DNA of 64,000 nt from JABDFW01 sp035550215. GTDB taxonomy: Bacteria > Bacteroidota > Bacteroidia > Chitinophagales > Chitinophagaceae. Shown here piece after piece: positions 16,176 through 26,138 of the stretch (the stretch's first letter is position 1; each line of letters starts with the position of its first letter). The DNA lies in contig DASZPM010000019.1 of assembly GCA_035550215.1 (NCBI GenBank), positions 51,129 through 115,128 on the forward strand. The letters run 5' to 3'. The notes under the pieces are model-generated. The model had not been told where the DNA came from, did no database searches, and saw only the letters and a list, made by a program, of their open reading frames with translations. A program made the position numbers and the translations under genes.

Positions 16176-18056
16176 ATGATGAGATATTTGTTCGCCGCTG
16201 TTTTTATGGCGGGCGCCTGTTCAGCAGTTTACGGCCAGCAGCTATATACGCCCCGCGGCGTAGCGCAGGCCTTTAAAAATGAAACGAGGCAGCTTAACGG
16301 CATGCCCGGTAAAAATTACTGGCAAAACTATGGCAGGTACACTATTACAGTAACGGCAATGCCGCCGGACAGGAACATTAAAGGCAGCGAACAAATTAGT
16401 TATACCAACAACAGCCCCGACACCTTAAAAAGCCTGGGCATTAAACTGTTTATAAACATTCACAAACCGGGCGCACCAAGGGTAAGCCCTGCTGCAGAAG
16501 ATTACCTTACCAGCGGCGTGCATATTGACGCTGTTTCGGTTGGGGGGCAAAAGCAGCCGTGGGATGATGAACTGCCGCGCTATACTAATACGCTTATACG
16601 GTTACCCAAAGCATTACTGCCGCATGATTCGGTGCAGTTAAGCATTGACTGGCATTATCAAATTTCATTGCAAAGCGGCCGCGAGGGCATGATTGATTCC
16701 ACCACTTATTTTCTCGCTTATTTTTATCCACGTATAGCGGTGTACGATGACTATAATGGCTGGGACAGGATGACTTTTACTGACGCGCAGGAATTTTACA
16801 GCGACTTTAATGATTACACTGTTACAGTAAACGTTCCTAAAAATTATATTGTATGGGGCACAGGCACTTTGCAGCATCCTGAAACAATGTTGCAGCAAAA
16901 ATACCTGCAGCGCTTTAACCAGTCGCTTACTTCTGACGATGTTGTACACGTAGTTACAAAAGAAGACCTTGCCGCGAAAGATATAACTACGCAAAATGAC
17001 ATGAATAGCTGGCAGTTTACGGCCACCAATATTCCAGATATGGCCTTTGGGCTGAGCGACCATTTTGTATGGGATGCCACCAGCGTTGTGGTTGATGATG
17101 CCACAGGGCGCCGTGCCGGTGCACAGGCCGCGTACAACGATACCGCTGCCGATTATCACCACGTGGCAGGATATGCAAGGCATGCACTGGATTGGTTATC
17201 CCACAACTGGCCGGGCATACCCTACCCCTACGAAAAAACAACCGTTTTCCAGGGCTATGCCGGTATGGAATACCCGATGATGGCCAATGATGAAACCTAC
17301 AGCGATACATTATTTTCAAGGTTTGTGGCTGAACATGAAATTGCCCATACCTATATGCCTTTTTATATGGGCATAAACGAAACAAGGTATGGTTTTATGG
17401 ATGAAGGCTGGGCCACCACTTTTGAATTATTGATTGGCCATGCAGACCTTGGTGTGGCGCGCGCAGACAGGTTTTACAGGCAGTTCAGGGTAAATGGCTG
17501 GATATATGATAAATCGCCCGACGAAGATATACCGATTATTACACCCGGCGATATACAAAGCGGCAGGGGCCTTGGTAATAATGAATACGGCAAACCGTCG
17601 CTGGGTTACCTTGCGGTAAAAGACCTGCTGGGCGATGATGAATTTAAAAAATGCCTGCAGGGTTATATGAGCCGCTGGCATGGCAAGCACCCGCTGCCGT
17701 GGGATTTCTTTAACTCCATCAGCAACGTGGCAGGTAAAGACCTTAACTGGTTTTGGAACAACTGGTATTTCTCCAACTATTATATTGACCTCTCTTTGTC
17801 AAAGGTGTCTAAAAAACACAACAATTATACGCTTACCGTACAAAACATAGGCGGTATGGCAAACCCGTTTGATGTGGTGATTAACTACACTGATGGCACC
17901 AGTGATTCAGTGCACCAAACACCGGCGGTTTGGCAGGATAACCAGAAAGAAACCACTATAAAAGTATCCGCTAAAAAAGAAGTGAAAAGCATAACGCTTG
18001 ACGGTGGTATTTATGTTGATGCTGATGAAAGCAACAACACATGGCAGGCTAAGTAA
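16176..18056 (+). CDS. M1 family metallopeptidase, secreted
   Basis: Zinc aminopeptidase of the gluzincin M1 family. A signal peptide ends at VYGQ (about residue 21). The catalytic domain shows GMEYPMM (the GxMEN substrate loop with Tyr in place of Asn), the HEIAH zinc motif at about 386-390, and the third ligand Glu near 409 in DEGWATTFE. The 626-residue length fits the short, two-domain Bacteroidota M1 group; the last 80 residues form a beta-sandwich. Probably periplasmic or surface peptide degradation. A second ATG follows directly. The upstream bases contain TACCTTG, a weak -7 match. A hairpin at 18083-18113 follows. Confidence 0.88.
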   Translation: MMRYLFAAVFMAGACSAVYGQQLYTPRGVAQAFKNETRQLNGMPGKNYWQNYGRYTITVTAMPPDRNIKGSEQISYTNNSPDTLKSLGIKLFINIHKPGAPRVSPAAEDYLTSGVHIDAVSVGGQKQPWDDELPRYTNTLIRLPKALLPHDSVQLSIDWHYQISLQSGREGMIDSTTYFLAYFYPRIAVYDDYNGWDRMTFTDAQEFYSDFNDYTVTVNVPKNYIVWGTGTLQHPETMLQQKYLQRFNQSLTSDDVVHVVTKEDLAAKDITTQNDMNSWQFTATNIPDMAFGLSDHFVWDATSVVVDDATGRRAGAQAAYNDTAADYHHVAGYARHALDWLSHNWPGIPYPYEKTTVFQGYAGMEYPMMANDETYSDTLFSRFVAEHEIAHTYMPFYMGINETRYGFMDEGWATTFELLIGHADLGVARADRFYRQFRVNGWIYDKSPDEDIPIITPGDIQSGRGLGNNEYGKPSLGYLAVKDLLGDDEFKKCLQGYMSRWHGKHPLPWDFFNSISNVAGKDLNWFWNNWYFSNYYIDLSLSKVSKKHNNYTLTVQNIGGMANPFDVVINYTDGTSDSVHQTPAVWQDNQKETTIKVSAKKEVKSITLDGGIYVDADESNNTWQAK

Positions 18057-18082
18057 CGTTACTGCATACCTGTATTATCATG

Positions 18083-18118
18083 CACAATGCGCGGTATTAA
18101 GCCGCGTATTGTGTTTAT
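18083..18118 (+). terminator. probable intrinsic terminator after the M1 peptidase
   Basis: CACAATGCGCGG pairs with CCGCGTATTGTG across a seven-base loop (one G-U pair), giving a 12-bp stem followed by TTTATAT. The U run is short, so termination may be partial. Confidence 0.5.
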
Positions 18119-18228
18119 ATGCCCACTGCAAAAAGCGGCGAAATTTTGCTAATTTCGTTGCATGCACCTGCCAGGTAAGCGCAGCAGATTTTAGCCGGGC
18201 GCTAAACACAGTAAAAAAATAACCTTAC

Positions 18229-18585
18229 TTGCTAAAGCCAGTTGAACAATATTTTGAGCAGCAGCAGGAGCCGGTAAAAAGCGCCCTGATCGCGTTGCGG
18301 CAACTAATACTTTCATACGATATGCATTTTACCGAGGAGCGGAAGTATGGTATGCCATTTTATTATTACAAGGGTAAAATGTGCCTGTACCTGTGGGTGC
18401 ACAAAAAATTGCGGCAACCCTATCTTGGCATTGTAGCAGGCAGCATTGTGCATGATAAAGACCTTTTACAGGAAAAACGGGCCCGTATGAAAATACTATT
18501 GGTTGATGCAGAAAAAGACATTCCCGAAAAAAAGATAAAAAGCATTTTGAAAACGGTGGTTGCCTTTTACAAAGCAAATACATAA
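18229..18585 (+). CDS. DUF1801 domain-containing protein
   Basis: 118 residues of the YdhG/DUF1801 group (CyaY-like fold). Features: KPVEQYFEQQQEPVKSAL at the start, then EERKYGMPFYYYKGKMCLYL and a C-terminal helix ILKTVVAFYK. Function of the family is not settled. The start is a TTG at 18229: an in-frame stop lies three codons upstream and the next ATG would remove the conserved N-terminal helix. Fits a single small cytoplasmic protein. It is convergent with the porin gene, 7 bases apart. Confidence 0.78.
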   Translation: MLKPVEQYFEQQQEPVKSALIALRQLILSYDMHFTEERKYGMPFYYYKGKMCLYLWVHKKLRQPYLGIVAGSIVHDKDLLQEKRARMKILLVDAEKDIPEKKIKSILKTVVAFYKANT

Positions 18586-18592
18586 TGCGGCA

Positions 18593-20635
18593 TTAATTAA
18601 CAAAGCTCCACCACACCCCTATCCTGAACCATAAAGCCCTTGTTGGATAATAAGGCGCTGAAAAATTCCGCTGGTTGAACGAACCGGACGAGAAATCAAG
18701 TGTGTTGAGGTTTTCAAACCGTATAAACGCTTTAAAGCTCTTAATACGAAAATCAAAAAATATGTTTATGTCCGGCCTGTTAGAAACCGTGATAGAATCC
18801 TGCGAATAAAATTGGCCGGTAATGGCTGAATAACCGTCTGCCTTGTAAGCAGTATAATAACGCACTTCAATACCTGTTGACAGGAAAAGATTTTTATAAT
18901 AGTTACCCTCAAATGCCAGCCGGTTGCGCGTTACCAAAAGGGGTACATGTACCGGCGATGTTCCTGCCACCTGTTGCAAATCAACATCAGTATACCAGTT
19001 TATATGCTTGCTGAGTGCGAATTTCTTCTCAAGTCCAACATGCAGCAAATTAAAAATGGCAGATTGCTGCTTTGATACAAAATCGCTGCTGAAATAAGTG
19101 TAATTGGTAATTACGTAATACTCGCCGGTAAGCCTCAGGTCTGCAATTGGCAGCCACACATTCGCAAAAAGCCGCCCGATATTTTCTTTGTTGAAATTAC
19201 CCTCAGGCAGCGATGGGAAGGATGAAATAGACTGGTCGTTAACAAAAGAAGGCGTTCGGTTAACATCATTAAACCCAACTTCGAGAGAGCCTATTTTTTT
19301 ACTTAATTCACGTTTTAAACTTATATATGCCGAGTAATCGCCCGTAAAAGGCCCTGCAAGGTATAACTGGCCATTGCCAATCACATCCCATTTCTGGTTA
19401 CGTGTTCGGTTACGGTATTCCGCTTCAGCGTATATGTTGGTATATTTTTTTTCGTAAGGGCTTAAAGTACCTGTAAGCATTTCAATGCCTGCCCCAAGTT
19501 TCAGGTATTGGTTAAGGTTCTTCTTTTCAGGAAAAGAAATGATGCTTATATCGTTGCTCAGCTTTTGCCAAACATCTTTATACCTTATCGTATCATTGGT
19601 TAATATGTAATTATAATATTTCCGGTAAAGGCTGTCAATGGGGTTACGGTCCTGGAACGAGTATGAGTTTTTGCTGTATTCAATTGTATGCTGAAACCGT
19701 ATACGCGGGTAAAATAACCTGTAGGTAATGGTATCTTTTACCAGCGAATCTTTCTGGCCAAGGTCGTAGTATTGACGGAATAGAAGTATGTTTTCGTCAT
19801 ACGAAGTACCTGTTGACAAGGCCGACGTAAAAAAGTTGCCCTGGTATGCCGTACCGCCGCCCAGCTTAACCGGCAACTGGAAAACACTGCCCAGCGACGA
19901 ACCTGAGTTAAGCGTTTGCAATTCATCATTGGTTTGCAGGCCGCCATTTTCAGAGGCGCGTATTTTATTGCTGATGAAAATAAAAAAGTTACCATACCGC
20001 CGGTACTTGCTTATATAGTTTGATGTTAGCCTTAAATTATTATGATTGGTGTTTTGGTTTTTTAAATCGCCCGGCGAATTAAGAAACCTGAAATCAAAAG
20101 CAAAATTAAAATCCGGGCTCCTGTTTTGTGTATGCTGTAACTGTATAAACTGCTCTGTTTTACTGCCGATAAGGTATGCCAGCTCGCTGTACGGTCGCGT
20201 TGTTTGATAGAATTTCGAATTTTCTACGGTGAAATTATAAATATCGTATGCATGAAACCCCGCGTCAAACCCCGGCTTCATATATGGGCTGAAGATAAGC
20301 GAGTGGGCCGCCGTTCCAAGGTTTCCCAAATCAACATAACTGTCGGGCACGGGAAAACGGGTGTAAAAATTATTGATGGATGAATCAAGTTTATGGTTTA
20401 CGGATGAATCGTAATAGCGATAAGTAAGCGTAATGGAGTCTTCCAGCGGGTTGCGGTGCTGTAACGAGTCGTTACCGCCCTGCTTTCGCATAGGCCGGCC
20501 CTGGCTGTCAAAGCCCACCTGGTTTAATACATTGTTGCCGGATGGTTCACCTGTTTGCGCCTGTGTGCTAACCGCAAACAGCGGCATCAAAAATGCAAAT
20601 ACAAAATAATATCTTACAAAAAATGTCAACTGCAT
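18593..20635 (-). CDS. putative outer-membrane porin (Porin_10 type)
   Basis: 680 residues with a signal peptide ending in TQAQ near residue 27, then a Bacteroidota-specific N-terminal region (DSLQHRNPLEDSITLTYRYYDS) and a long series of alternating hydrophobic/polar strands rich in Tyr, Phe and Asn, ending in a strand with Trp (RIGVWWSFVN), as outer-membrane barrels do. This matches the family annotated as putative porin in Bacteroidota. Substrate unknown. No SusD-like or TonB plug domain. A near -7 box (TACTTTG) lies about 20 bases upstream on the minus strand. Confidence 0.78.
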   Translation of the reverse strand: MQLTFFVRYYFVFAFLMPLFAVSTQAQTGEPSGNNVLNQVGFDSQGRPMRKQGGNDSLQHRNPLEDSITLTYRYYDSSVNHKLDSSINNFYTRFPVPDSYVDLGNLGTAAHSLIFSPYMKPGFDAGFHAYDIYNFTVENSKFYQTTRPYSELAYLIGSKTEQFIQLQHTQNRSPDFNFAFDFRFLNSPGDLKNQNTNHNNLRLTSNYISKYRRYGNFFIFISNKIRASENGGLQTNDELQTLNSGSSLGSVFQLPVKLGGGTAYQGNFFTSALSTGTSYDENILLFRQYYDLGQKDSLVKDTITYRLFYPRIRFQHTIEYSKNSYSFQDRNPIDSLYRKYYNYILTNDTIRYKDVWQKLSNDISIISFPEKKNLNQYLKLGAGIEMLTGTLSPYEKKYTNIYAEAEYRNRTRNQKWDVIGNGQLYLAGPFTGDYSAYISLKRELSKKIGSLEVGFNDVNRTPSFVNDQSISSFPSLPEGNFNKENIGRLFANVWLPIADLRLTGEYYVITNYTYFSSDFVSKQQSAIFNLLHVGLEKKFALSKHINWYTDVDLQQVAGTSPVHVPLLVTRNRLAFEGNYYKNLFLSTGIEVRYYTAYKADGYSAITGQFYSQDSITVSNRPDINIFFDFRIKSFKAFIRFENLNTLDFSSGSFNQRNFSAPYYPTRALWFRIGVWWSFVN

Positions 20636-20732
20636 GTAAACCTGCCTTGGTGCAAAGTAAACTGAAAGCTGTGAATGAAAAGATAAAACATCTGCAACAA
20701 CCTTCGCAATAGCCGTTCGCCCTGTTAAAAAA

Positions 20733-21557
20733 TTACAACACGCGCACTATTTCTTTAAACAATAAACTCAGCTTTGGTTCGGCATCTTTGGCTAAGGCAA
20801 GCACCTCCTCATGCGTCATTGCGTTTTCTTCTTCGCGTATACCCATGTTGGTAATTACGCTTACCCCAAACACTTTAAGCCCGGCATGCACGGCTGTTAT
20901 AACTTCCTGTATCGTGCTCATGCCAACAGCGTCACCACCCAATATTTTTATAAGCTTGTATTCGGCCCTTGTTTCAAATGATGGCCCGGTCAGGCCGGTG
21001 TATACGCCTTCTTTCAAATCAAAGCCATATTGTGTGCCTATCTCTTTTGCCCGGGCTATTATTTCTTTATCATAAGGCTCACTCATATCAGGAAAACGGG
21101 TACCTATATCCTCTTCATTAGGCCCTATCAAAGGGTTTTGCACAAAAAGGCTTATGTGGTCGCGTATAATCATTAAATCACCCACTTTAAAGCCTGGATG
21201 CACTCCGCCCGCGGCATTTGAAACCAGCAGCGTTTTTATCCCAAGCATCTTTAATACACGCACCGGGTAAGCTATTTGTTTCGCCGTGTACCCTTCATAA
21301 AAATGAAACCTGCCTGACATTACAGCAACTTTCTTGTCGCACAACTCACCCAATATCAGTTTCCCTCCATGCCCCTGCACGGTTGATACGGGAAAATGCG
21401 GTATATCGCTGTAAGATATTTCCTGTTCAACAGTAATTTCGTTTACAAGGTTTCCCAAACCGCTGCCCAATACGATACCCGCAATGGGCGCAGCAGAATA
21501 AATATTTTTGATATAACCTACAGTGTCAGCCAATTGCTGCATAGTTGTTGTAGCCAT
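20733..21557 (-). CDS. purine-nucleoside phosphorylase
   Basis: Splits inosine and guanosine with phosphate into base and ribose-1-phosphate; trimeric class I type by sequence. From the ATG at 21557 it is 274 residues. Motifs: VLGSGLGNL phosphate loop, GRFHFYEGY with the catalytic His, VSNAAGGVHPGF, GPSFETRAEY with the base-binding Glu, GMSTIQEV, and VITNMGI with the purine-contacting Asn. A GTG two codons upstream is less likely. A TATATTTG box on the minus strand at 21606-21613 would give a leader of about 45 bases. Confidence 0.94.
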   Translation of the reverse strand: MATTTMQQLADTVGYIKNIYSAAPIAGIVLGSGLGNLVNEITVEQEISYSDIPHFPVSTVQGHGGKLILGELCDKKVAVMSGRFHFYEGYTAKQIAYPVRVLKMLGIKTLLVSNAAGGVHPGFKVGDLMIIRDHISLFVQNPLIGPNEEDIGTRFPDMSEPYDKEIIARAKEIGTQYGFDLKEGVYTGLTGPSFETRAEYKLIKILGGDAVGMSTIQEVITAVHAGLKVFGVSVITNMGIREEENAMTHEEVLALAKDAEPKLSLLFKEIVRVL

Positions 21558-21605
21558 AAACACCCGGTATTTGGTTGGGCAAATAATTTAACATTAAAAA
21601 GAGCG

Positions 21606-21613
21606 CAAATATA
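21606..21613 (-). promoter_or_regulatory. -7 promoter element of the purine-nucleoside phosphorylase gene
   Basis: Minus-strand TATATTTG, followed by C, is an exact TAnnTTTG match 48 bases before the start codon at 21557. No clear -33 box. Confidence 0.45.
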
Positions 21614-21718
21614 CGGCTTGAGCGGTGCTAAAGCAGTTATTGCGTATATTAGCAATACATTTTACAGCACGGCGTTGGTATATAGGAGGTTTTATTAAAA
21701 AAGGCAGGAAATTTTGTT

Positions 21719-23647
21719 ATGAAAAACTATCTGGCACTGGTATATTGCCTGTCATTGGCTGCAGGCCTGCATGCGCAGCTATGCGAAGGCAGCCTTGGCG
21801 ACCCGGTGATTAATTTTACCTTTGGCGCAGGCACAAACCCGGGCCCGCCACTATCTACTACAAACTACAAATACGTTACCAACGATTGCCCGCAGGATGG
21901 ATATTATACCGTTCGCAATAAAACAAACGATTGTTTTGGCGATACCTGGAATTATTTAGATGCCGACCATACCGGCGACCCGAACGGGTATTTTATGCTG
22001 GTAAATGCATCCCTTGAACCCGGAGACTTTTATGTTGCCACCGTTAAAGGCCTTTGCCCCGGCACTACGTATGAATTTGCAGCCTGGATAACCAATATGC
22101 TGCGGGCCTATGCCTGCGGCGGTGCGGGCATAATGCCTAACATAACCTTTCATATTGAAAACCTGCAGGGCGATGTGCTGGGCTCTTACGAAACAGGGGA
22201 TATACCACCGGCAAAAACCGGCTCAGGCGCGGGCGTATGGAAACAATACGGCCTGTATTTTACCACACCGACGGGTACGCCGGATGTGGTGATAAGAATG
22301 ACCAATAATGCACCGGGCGGCTGTGGCAATGACCTTGCAATGGACGATATTACTTTTCGCCCCTGCGGGCCGACACTTAATGTTTCCATTGCTGGCGAGG
22401 CAGTTGACACAGCCAGCACATGCAGCGGCCAAAATAATATTTATACCTTCAGCAGCCAGGTGTCTGCCGGTTATCATAATCCCGTGTTCCAGTGGCAAAG
22501 CAGCACGGACGGAGGCGCTACGTGGAGCGATATTACCAGCGCCCAAAATACGCAATACACCAAGCCTGAAACACCTGCAACGGGCGAATATCTTTACCGT
22601 ATTGAGGCAGCGGAAAAAGGAAATATTGATAACAGCGCATGCCGCATTCACTCCAATATTGTGGGGGTTGATGTAAATGCTCTGCCGCAAATAAACGTTT
22701 CCAAAAATTATACGCTCTGCACAAACGATACACTCATTCTCTCAGCAACGGGTGGTCAAGCCTATAACTGGACGGGGCCAAACGGCTTTTCTTCCGGCGA
22801 CTCACTTATCACCGTACTTGGCCCGCCTGTTTCGTATTCAGGCACTTATTATGCCCGGGCAACATCAAACAAAGGCTGCCTGATCACCGATACTATTATA
22901 GTAAAAGTATCCCAGGCAGCAGTGGCATCTGCCGGGCCGGATGTGTCAATTTGCCAGGGCAACAGCGTACAGCTAACGGGCAGCGGCGGCGTTACTTATA
23001 GTTGGTCGCCGGCAACTGGTTTATCATCCCCGGGTATTTCCAACCCGTTAGCCAGCCCCGCTGACTCTACATTATATACGCTTACTGTTATTGACGCCAA
23101 TAATTGCACGGTGAAAGACTCCGTTGCCGTAAATGTCTGGAAAGTGCCGGTTGCTGATGCCGGGCCTGATAAAAGGATTATGGAGGGCCAGAATGTGCAG
23201 TTAGACGGCTCTGCCTCCGGCACTAACGTGGTATATGTTTGGAAACCCGTTTATAACATTAACGATGACAGTAACCTGCAGCCAACAGTAAACCCCGACC
23301 ATGACACAACCTACACCCTGTCTGTTATTTCTTTGGTTGGTTGTGCCACCGCCACTGACGATGTATTTGTGCGTGTGCTGCAAAATGTACGCATACCCAA
23401 TGCCTTTTCCCCCAACGGCGACGGTATAAATGATACGTGGAATATTCAGAAGCTAATCACTTACCCCGAAGCGGATGTTTATGTGTTTAACCGCTTTGGC
23501 CAGCCCGTATATCACAGCAAGGGTTCAGGCAAACCGTGGGATGGCACATTAAATGGCAGCCGCCTGCCGGTTGGCACTTATTATTACGTAATTGACTTAA
23601 AGAATGGCTTACCCAAATTAAGCGGTTGGGTACAAATATTGCGGTAA
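21719..23647 (+). CDS. T9SS type B-sorted surface protein with Ig/PKD-like repeats
   Basis: 642 residues. A signal peptide (cleavage near AQLCEG) is followed by a jelly-roll-like adhesin region (FAAWITNML, IPPAKTGSGAGVWKQYG, MDDITFRPCGP), then at least three Ig or PKD-like domains with repeating SAGPDVSICQGNSVQLTGSG and DAGPDKRIMEGQNVQLDGS units. The last 85 residues are the gliding-motility-associated C-terminal domain: IPNAFSPNGDGINDTWNI, VFNRFGQPVY, WDGTLNGSRLPVGTYYYVI. This tail directs secretion by the type IX system and surface attachment (type B). Likely an adhesin or polymer-binding protein. Six or more Cys suggest disulfides. Confidence 0.9.
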   Translation: MKNYLALVYCLSLAAGLHAQLCEGSLGDPVINFTFGAGTNPGPPLSTTNYKYVTNDCPQDGYYTVRNKTNDCFGDTWNYLDADHTGDPNGYFMLVNASLEPGDFYVATVKGLCPGTTYEFAAWITNMLRAYACGGAGIMPNITFHIENLQGDVLGSYETGDIPPAKTGSGAGVWKQYGLYFTTPTGTPDVVIRMTNNAPGGCGNDLAMDDITFRPCGPTLNVSIAGEAVDTASTCSGQNNIYTFSSQVSAGYHNPVFQWQSSTDGGATWSDITSAQNTQYTKPETPATGEYLYRIEAAEKGNIDNSACRIHSNIVGVDVNALPQINVSKNYTLCTNDTLILSATGGQAYNWTGPNGFSSGDSLITVLGPPVSYSGTYYARATSNKGCLITDTIIVKVSQAAVASAGPDVSICQGNSVQLTGSGGVTYSWSPATGLSSPGISNPLASPADSTLYTLTVIDANNCTVKDSVAVNVWKVPVADAGPDKRIMEGQNVQLDGSASGTNVVYVWKPVYNINDDSNLQPTVNPDHDTTYTLSVISLVGCATATDDVFVRVLQNVRIPNAFSPNGDGINDTWNIQKLITYPEADVYVFNRFGQPVYHSKGSGKPWDGTLNGSRLPVGTYYYVIDLKNGLPKLSGWVQILR

Positions 23648-23654
23648 TAAGACC

Positions 23655-24668
23655 TTACTCTATTTGTTGTCTCATCCAGGCGAACATTTTTTCGTTGGCA
23701 AGTTTTGCCAGTTTCGTGGGAAAGATGTTTAACCCATGCGGGCATTCGGGATATACAGCAAGATAGGTTTTGTTGCCTGCGCTGCGCCAGCGGCTTTCCA
23801 TAAACCGGGTGTCATCCAGCAATGGGTCAGCGGTACCTACCATAAAATACGCCGGCGGTAGTCCCCTCAGGTCGGCAAAAAGGGGTGAATATTGCGGTTG
23901 TTCAAGCTTATCTGTGCTCCAGCCGCCAAACACAAGCTGAAAGTTTTCGCCAAGGCCTGTTTTGCTTAATATAAGCGTCGTGTCGCTTGCCTGCCTTTCA
24001 GACGGGGTGCCACCAAGGTCAAAGCAGCCATATTGCAGGCTTATTCCCCTCATTAAGCTGCCGGCGTTAAGACTGTCGCGCAGGTAAATCGCCATCAATG
24101 CAGCCAGGTGGGCCCCTGCCGACTGGCCGGTAAGCATCAGCTTGTCTGTACCAAAATCTGCTTTTGCGTGCTGTACCAACCATCTTGCCGCTGCCTTGCA
24201 ATCGTCAATACAGGCGGGAAAAGGTGCTTCGGGCGCCAGGCGGTAATCAACGCTTACAATAGCCACCTTGCAGGTGGTGGCCATTAAATTATTAAACGCA
24301 TCATCGCTGGCGGCAATACCCTGTATCCACCCGCCGCCATGTATATCAAGCATTACGGCCTTAATAGTGTCAGGTTTAAAAATTCGCAAAGGAATATCAC
24401 CGCCGGGGCCGGCAATATTTACTATCACTGGCTGTATGCCGGTGCTTTTGGTAATAAAGGCCTTCATACCGTTGCGGGAGGCCTCCAGCCCCTCTTTGGT
24501 AAGCAATGATGCAGGTTTGGGGCCACTGCCCAGCAGTTTATTCCATTGCCTTACCTCCTGCATATAAGCGGTATAATCTTCGCCTTTATTTGATTCCTGT
24601 GCAAATAACAAAACGGGCAATGCCAGAAGGATGCATGCAACAAGGCCGGGCAGTATATTTTTGTTCAT
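23655..24668 (-). CDS. secreted alpha/beta hydrolase (esterase, HSL-like)
   Basis: 337 residues with a signal peptide ending at LLFAQ. The fold's oxyanion-hole motif HGGGW and the nucleophile elbow GQSAG place it in the hormone-sensitive-lipase group of carboxylesterases; the acid is in GTADPLLDDT and the catalytic His in ECPHGLNIF. Because it is exported, it probably acts on short-chain esters or acetylated sugars in the periplasm; the substrate cannot be told from sequence. It converges on the T9SS protein gene with a 7-base gap. Confidence 0.88.
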   Translation of the reverse strand: MNKNILPGLVACILLALPVLLFAQESNKGEDYTAYMQEVRQWNKLLGSGPKPASLLTKEGLEASRNGMKAFITKSTGIQPVIVNIAGPGGDIPLRIFKPDTIKAVMLDIHGGGWIQGIAASDDAFNNLMATTCKVAIVSVDYRLAPEAPFPACIDDCKAAARWLVQHAKADFGTDKLMLTGQSAGAHLAALMAIYLRDSLNAGSLMRGISLQYGCFDLGGTPSERQASDTTLILSKTGLGENFQLVFGGWSTDKLEQPQYSPLFADLRGLPPAYFMVGTADPLLDDTRFMESRWRSAGNKTYLAVYPECPHGLNIFPTKLAKLANEKMFAWMRQQIE

Positions 24669-24786
24669 ACAGCAGAATAGTTTGGTGTAATAAAAATAAC
24701 CTTTATACTGTAACCACCATCCTGTGGTGTGATGGCAGCCAGGAGGTAATCAATAATCAATCCTCCCAACTTTTAAACTAATCATT

Positions 24787-24794
24787 TATCTTCG
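24787..24794 (+). promoter_or_regulatory. -7-like element of sucC
   Basis: TATCTTCG differs from TAnnTTTG in one position and is followed by C, as several boxes here are. It lies 16 bases before the ATG. Confidence 0.3.
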
Positions 24795-24810
24795 CCCTCA
24801 AATTATATCT

Positions 24811-26022
24811 ATGAACCTTCACGAATACCAGGCTAAGGAATTATTGAAGAAATACAATGTTCCCGTACAGGAAGGCATTGCCGTTGACAATGTTATGAGC
24901 GCCGAAGAAGCTTACAGGCAAATAAAAAATCAAACCAACAACAACTTTGCGGTGGTTAAAGCCCAGATACACGCCGGCGGGCGCGGTAAGGGTAAAATTG
25001 TGGGCAGCGAGCAAAGGGGTGTTGCGGTAGGTAAAAGCCTTGAAGACATAAGCACCATCGCCAAAAACATTCTTGGTCATACACTGGTTACTATACAAAC
25101 CGGGGCTGCCGGCAAAAAGGTAAACAAGATATTAATTGCGCAGGATGTTTATTATCCCGGTGATAAGCCTACCAAGGAATTTTACCTTTCTATATTGTTA
25201 GACCGCGCCAAGGGGCAAAACGTAGTAATGTACAGCACCGAAGGCGGCGTGGATATTGAAACAGTTGCCCACGATACACCTGAAAAAATTTATAAGGAAT
25301 GGGTACACCCAAGCGGTGGGCTGCAACCGTTCCAGGCACGCAAAATTGCTTTTAACCTCGGGCTAAGCGGTGAGGCATTTAAAAACTGCGTAAAGTTTGT
25401 TACCAACCTGTACAATGCCTATGTAGGGCTTGATTGCAGCATGCTGGAAATTAACCCACTGTTTAAAACCAGTGACGACAAGATAATTGCCGTTGACTGT
25501 AAGATGAACCTGGATGAAAACAGCCTGATGCGCCACCCTGACCTAGCCGCCATGCGCGATATTACAGAAGAAGACCCGACAGAAGTGGAAGCAGGCCAGT
25601 ACAACCTGAACTTTGTAAAATTAGACGGCAACGTTGGCTGTATGGTTAACGGCGCAGGCCTTGCTATGGCAACTATGGACATGATTAAATTAAGCGGTGG
25701 TGAACCTGCCAACTTTTTGGATGTAGGCGGTGGCGCCAACGCGCAAACAGTAGAGGCCGGTTTCAGGATTATTATGAAAGACCCGAATGTAAAAGCCATT
25801 CTTATAAACATATTTGGCGGTATAGTGCGTTGCGACAGGGTTGCCAATGGCGTTATTGAAGCCTACAATAAATTGGGTAATATTGATATACCCATAATTG
25901 TGCGCCTGCAGGGCACCAATGCAGAAGAAGCCAAAAAAATAATTGACGAAAGCGGGCTTAAAGTGCAAAGCGCCATATTGCTGAGCGAAGCTGCCGAGTT
26001 GGTGAAGAAGGCTGTGGCGTAA
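24811..26022 (+). CDS. sucC: ADP-forming succinate-CoA ligase subunit beta
   Basis: TCA-cycle subunit that binds nucleotide (ATP-grasp) and succinate; works with the SucD alpha subunit, which carries the phosphohistidine. 403 residues, normal length. It starts MNLHEYQAKELLKKYNVP, has the ATP-grasp glycine loop AGGRGKGKIVGS, and the C-terminal CoA-ligase domain with DVGGGANAQTVEAGF, NIFGGIVRCDRVANGV and RLQGTNAEEA. sucD is not in the window, so the subunits are encoded apart, as is common in Bacteroidota. A strong intrinsic terminator follows at 26051-26080. Confidence 0.96.
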   Translation: MNLHEYQAKELLKKYNVPVQEGIAVDNVMSAEEAYRQIKNQTNNNFAVVKAQIHAGGRGKGKIVGSEQRGVAVGKSLEDISTIAKNILGHTLVTIQTGAAGKKVNKILIAQDVYYPGDKPTKEFYLSILLDRAKGQNVVMYSTEGGVDIETVAHDTPEKIYKEWVHPSGGLQPFQARKIAFNLGLSGEAFKNCVKFVTNLYNAYVGLDCSMLEINPLFKTSDDKIIAVDCKMNLDENSLMRHPDLAAMRDITEEDPTEVEAGQYNLNFVKLDGNVGCMVNGAGLAMATMDMIKLSGGEPANFLDVGGGANAQTVEAGFRIIMKDPNVKAILINIFGGIVRCDRVANGVIEAYNKLGNIDIPIIVRLQGTNAEEAKKIIDESGLKVQSAILLSEAAELVKKAVA

Positions 26023-26050
26023 GAAGTCACCAGGTCATAAGTCATTAAGG

Positions 26051-26080
26051 AAAACGCTTACAAGTTGTAGGCGTTTTTTT
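26051..26080 (+). terminator. intrinsic terminator after sucC
   Basis: AAAACGCTTAC pairs with GTAGGCGTTTT (one G-U) across a short loop, followed by a seven-T run. Clear rho-independent form 28 bases past the sucC stop. Confidence 0.8.
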
Positions 26081-26138
26081 ATTTGTTTAATTTAGCTGGT
26101 GCGAAAAAGAGTATGCTGGTTATTTTAAATAGGCAATA

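Noticed and set aside
24811..26022. Expecting sucD next to sucC
   Set aside because: No SucD-like frame is present on either side; separate location is common in this phylum.
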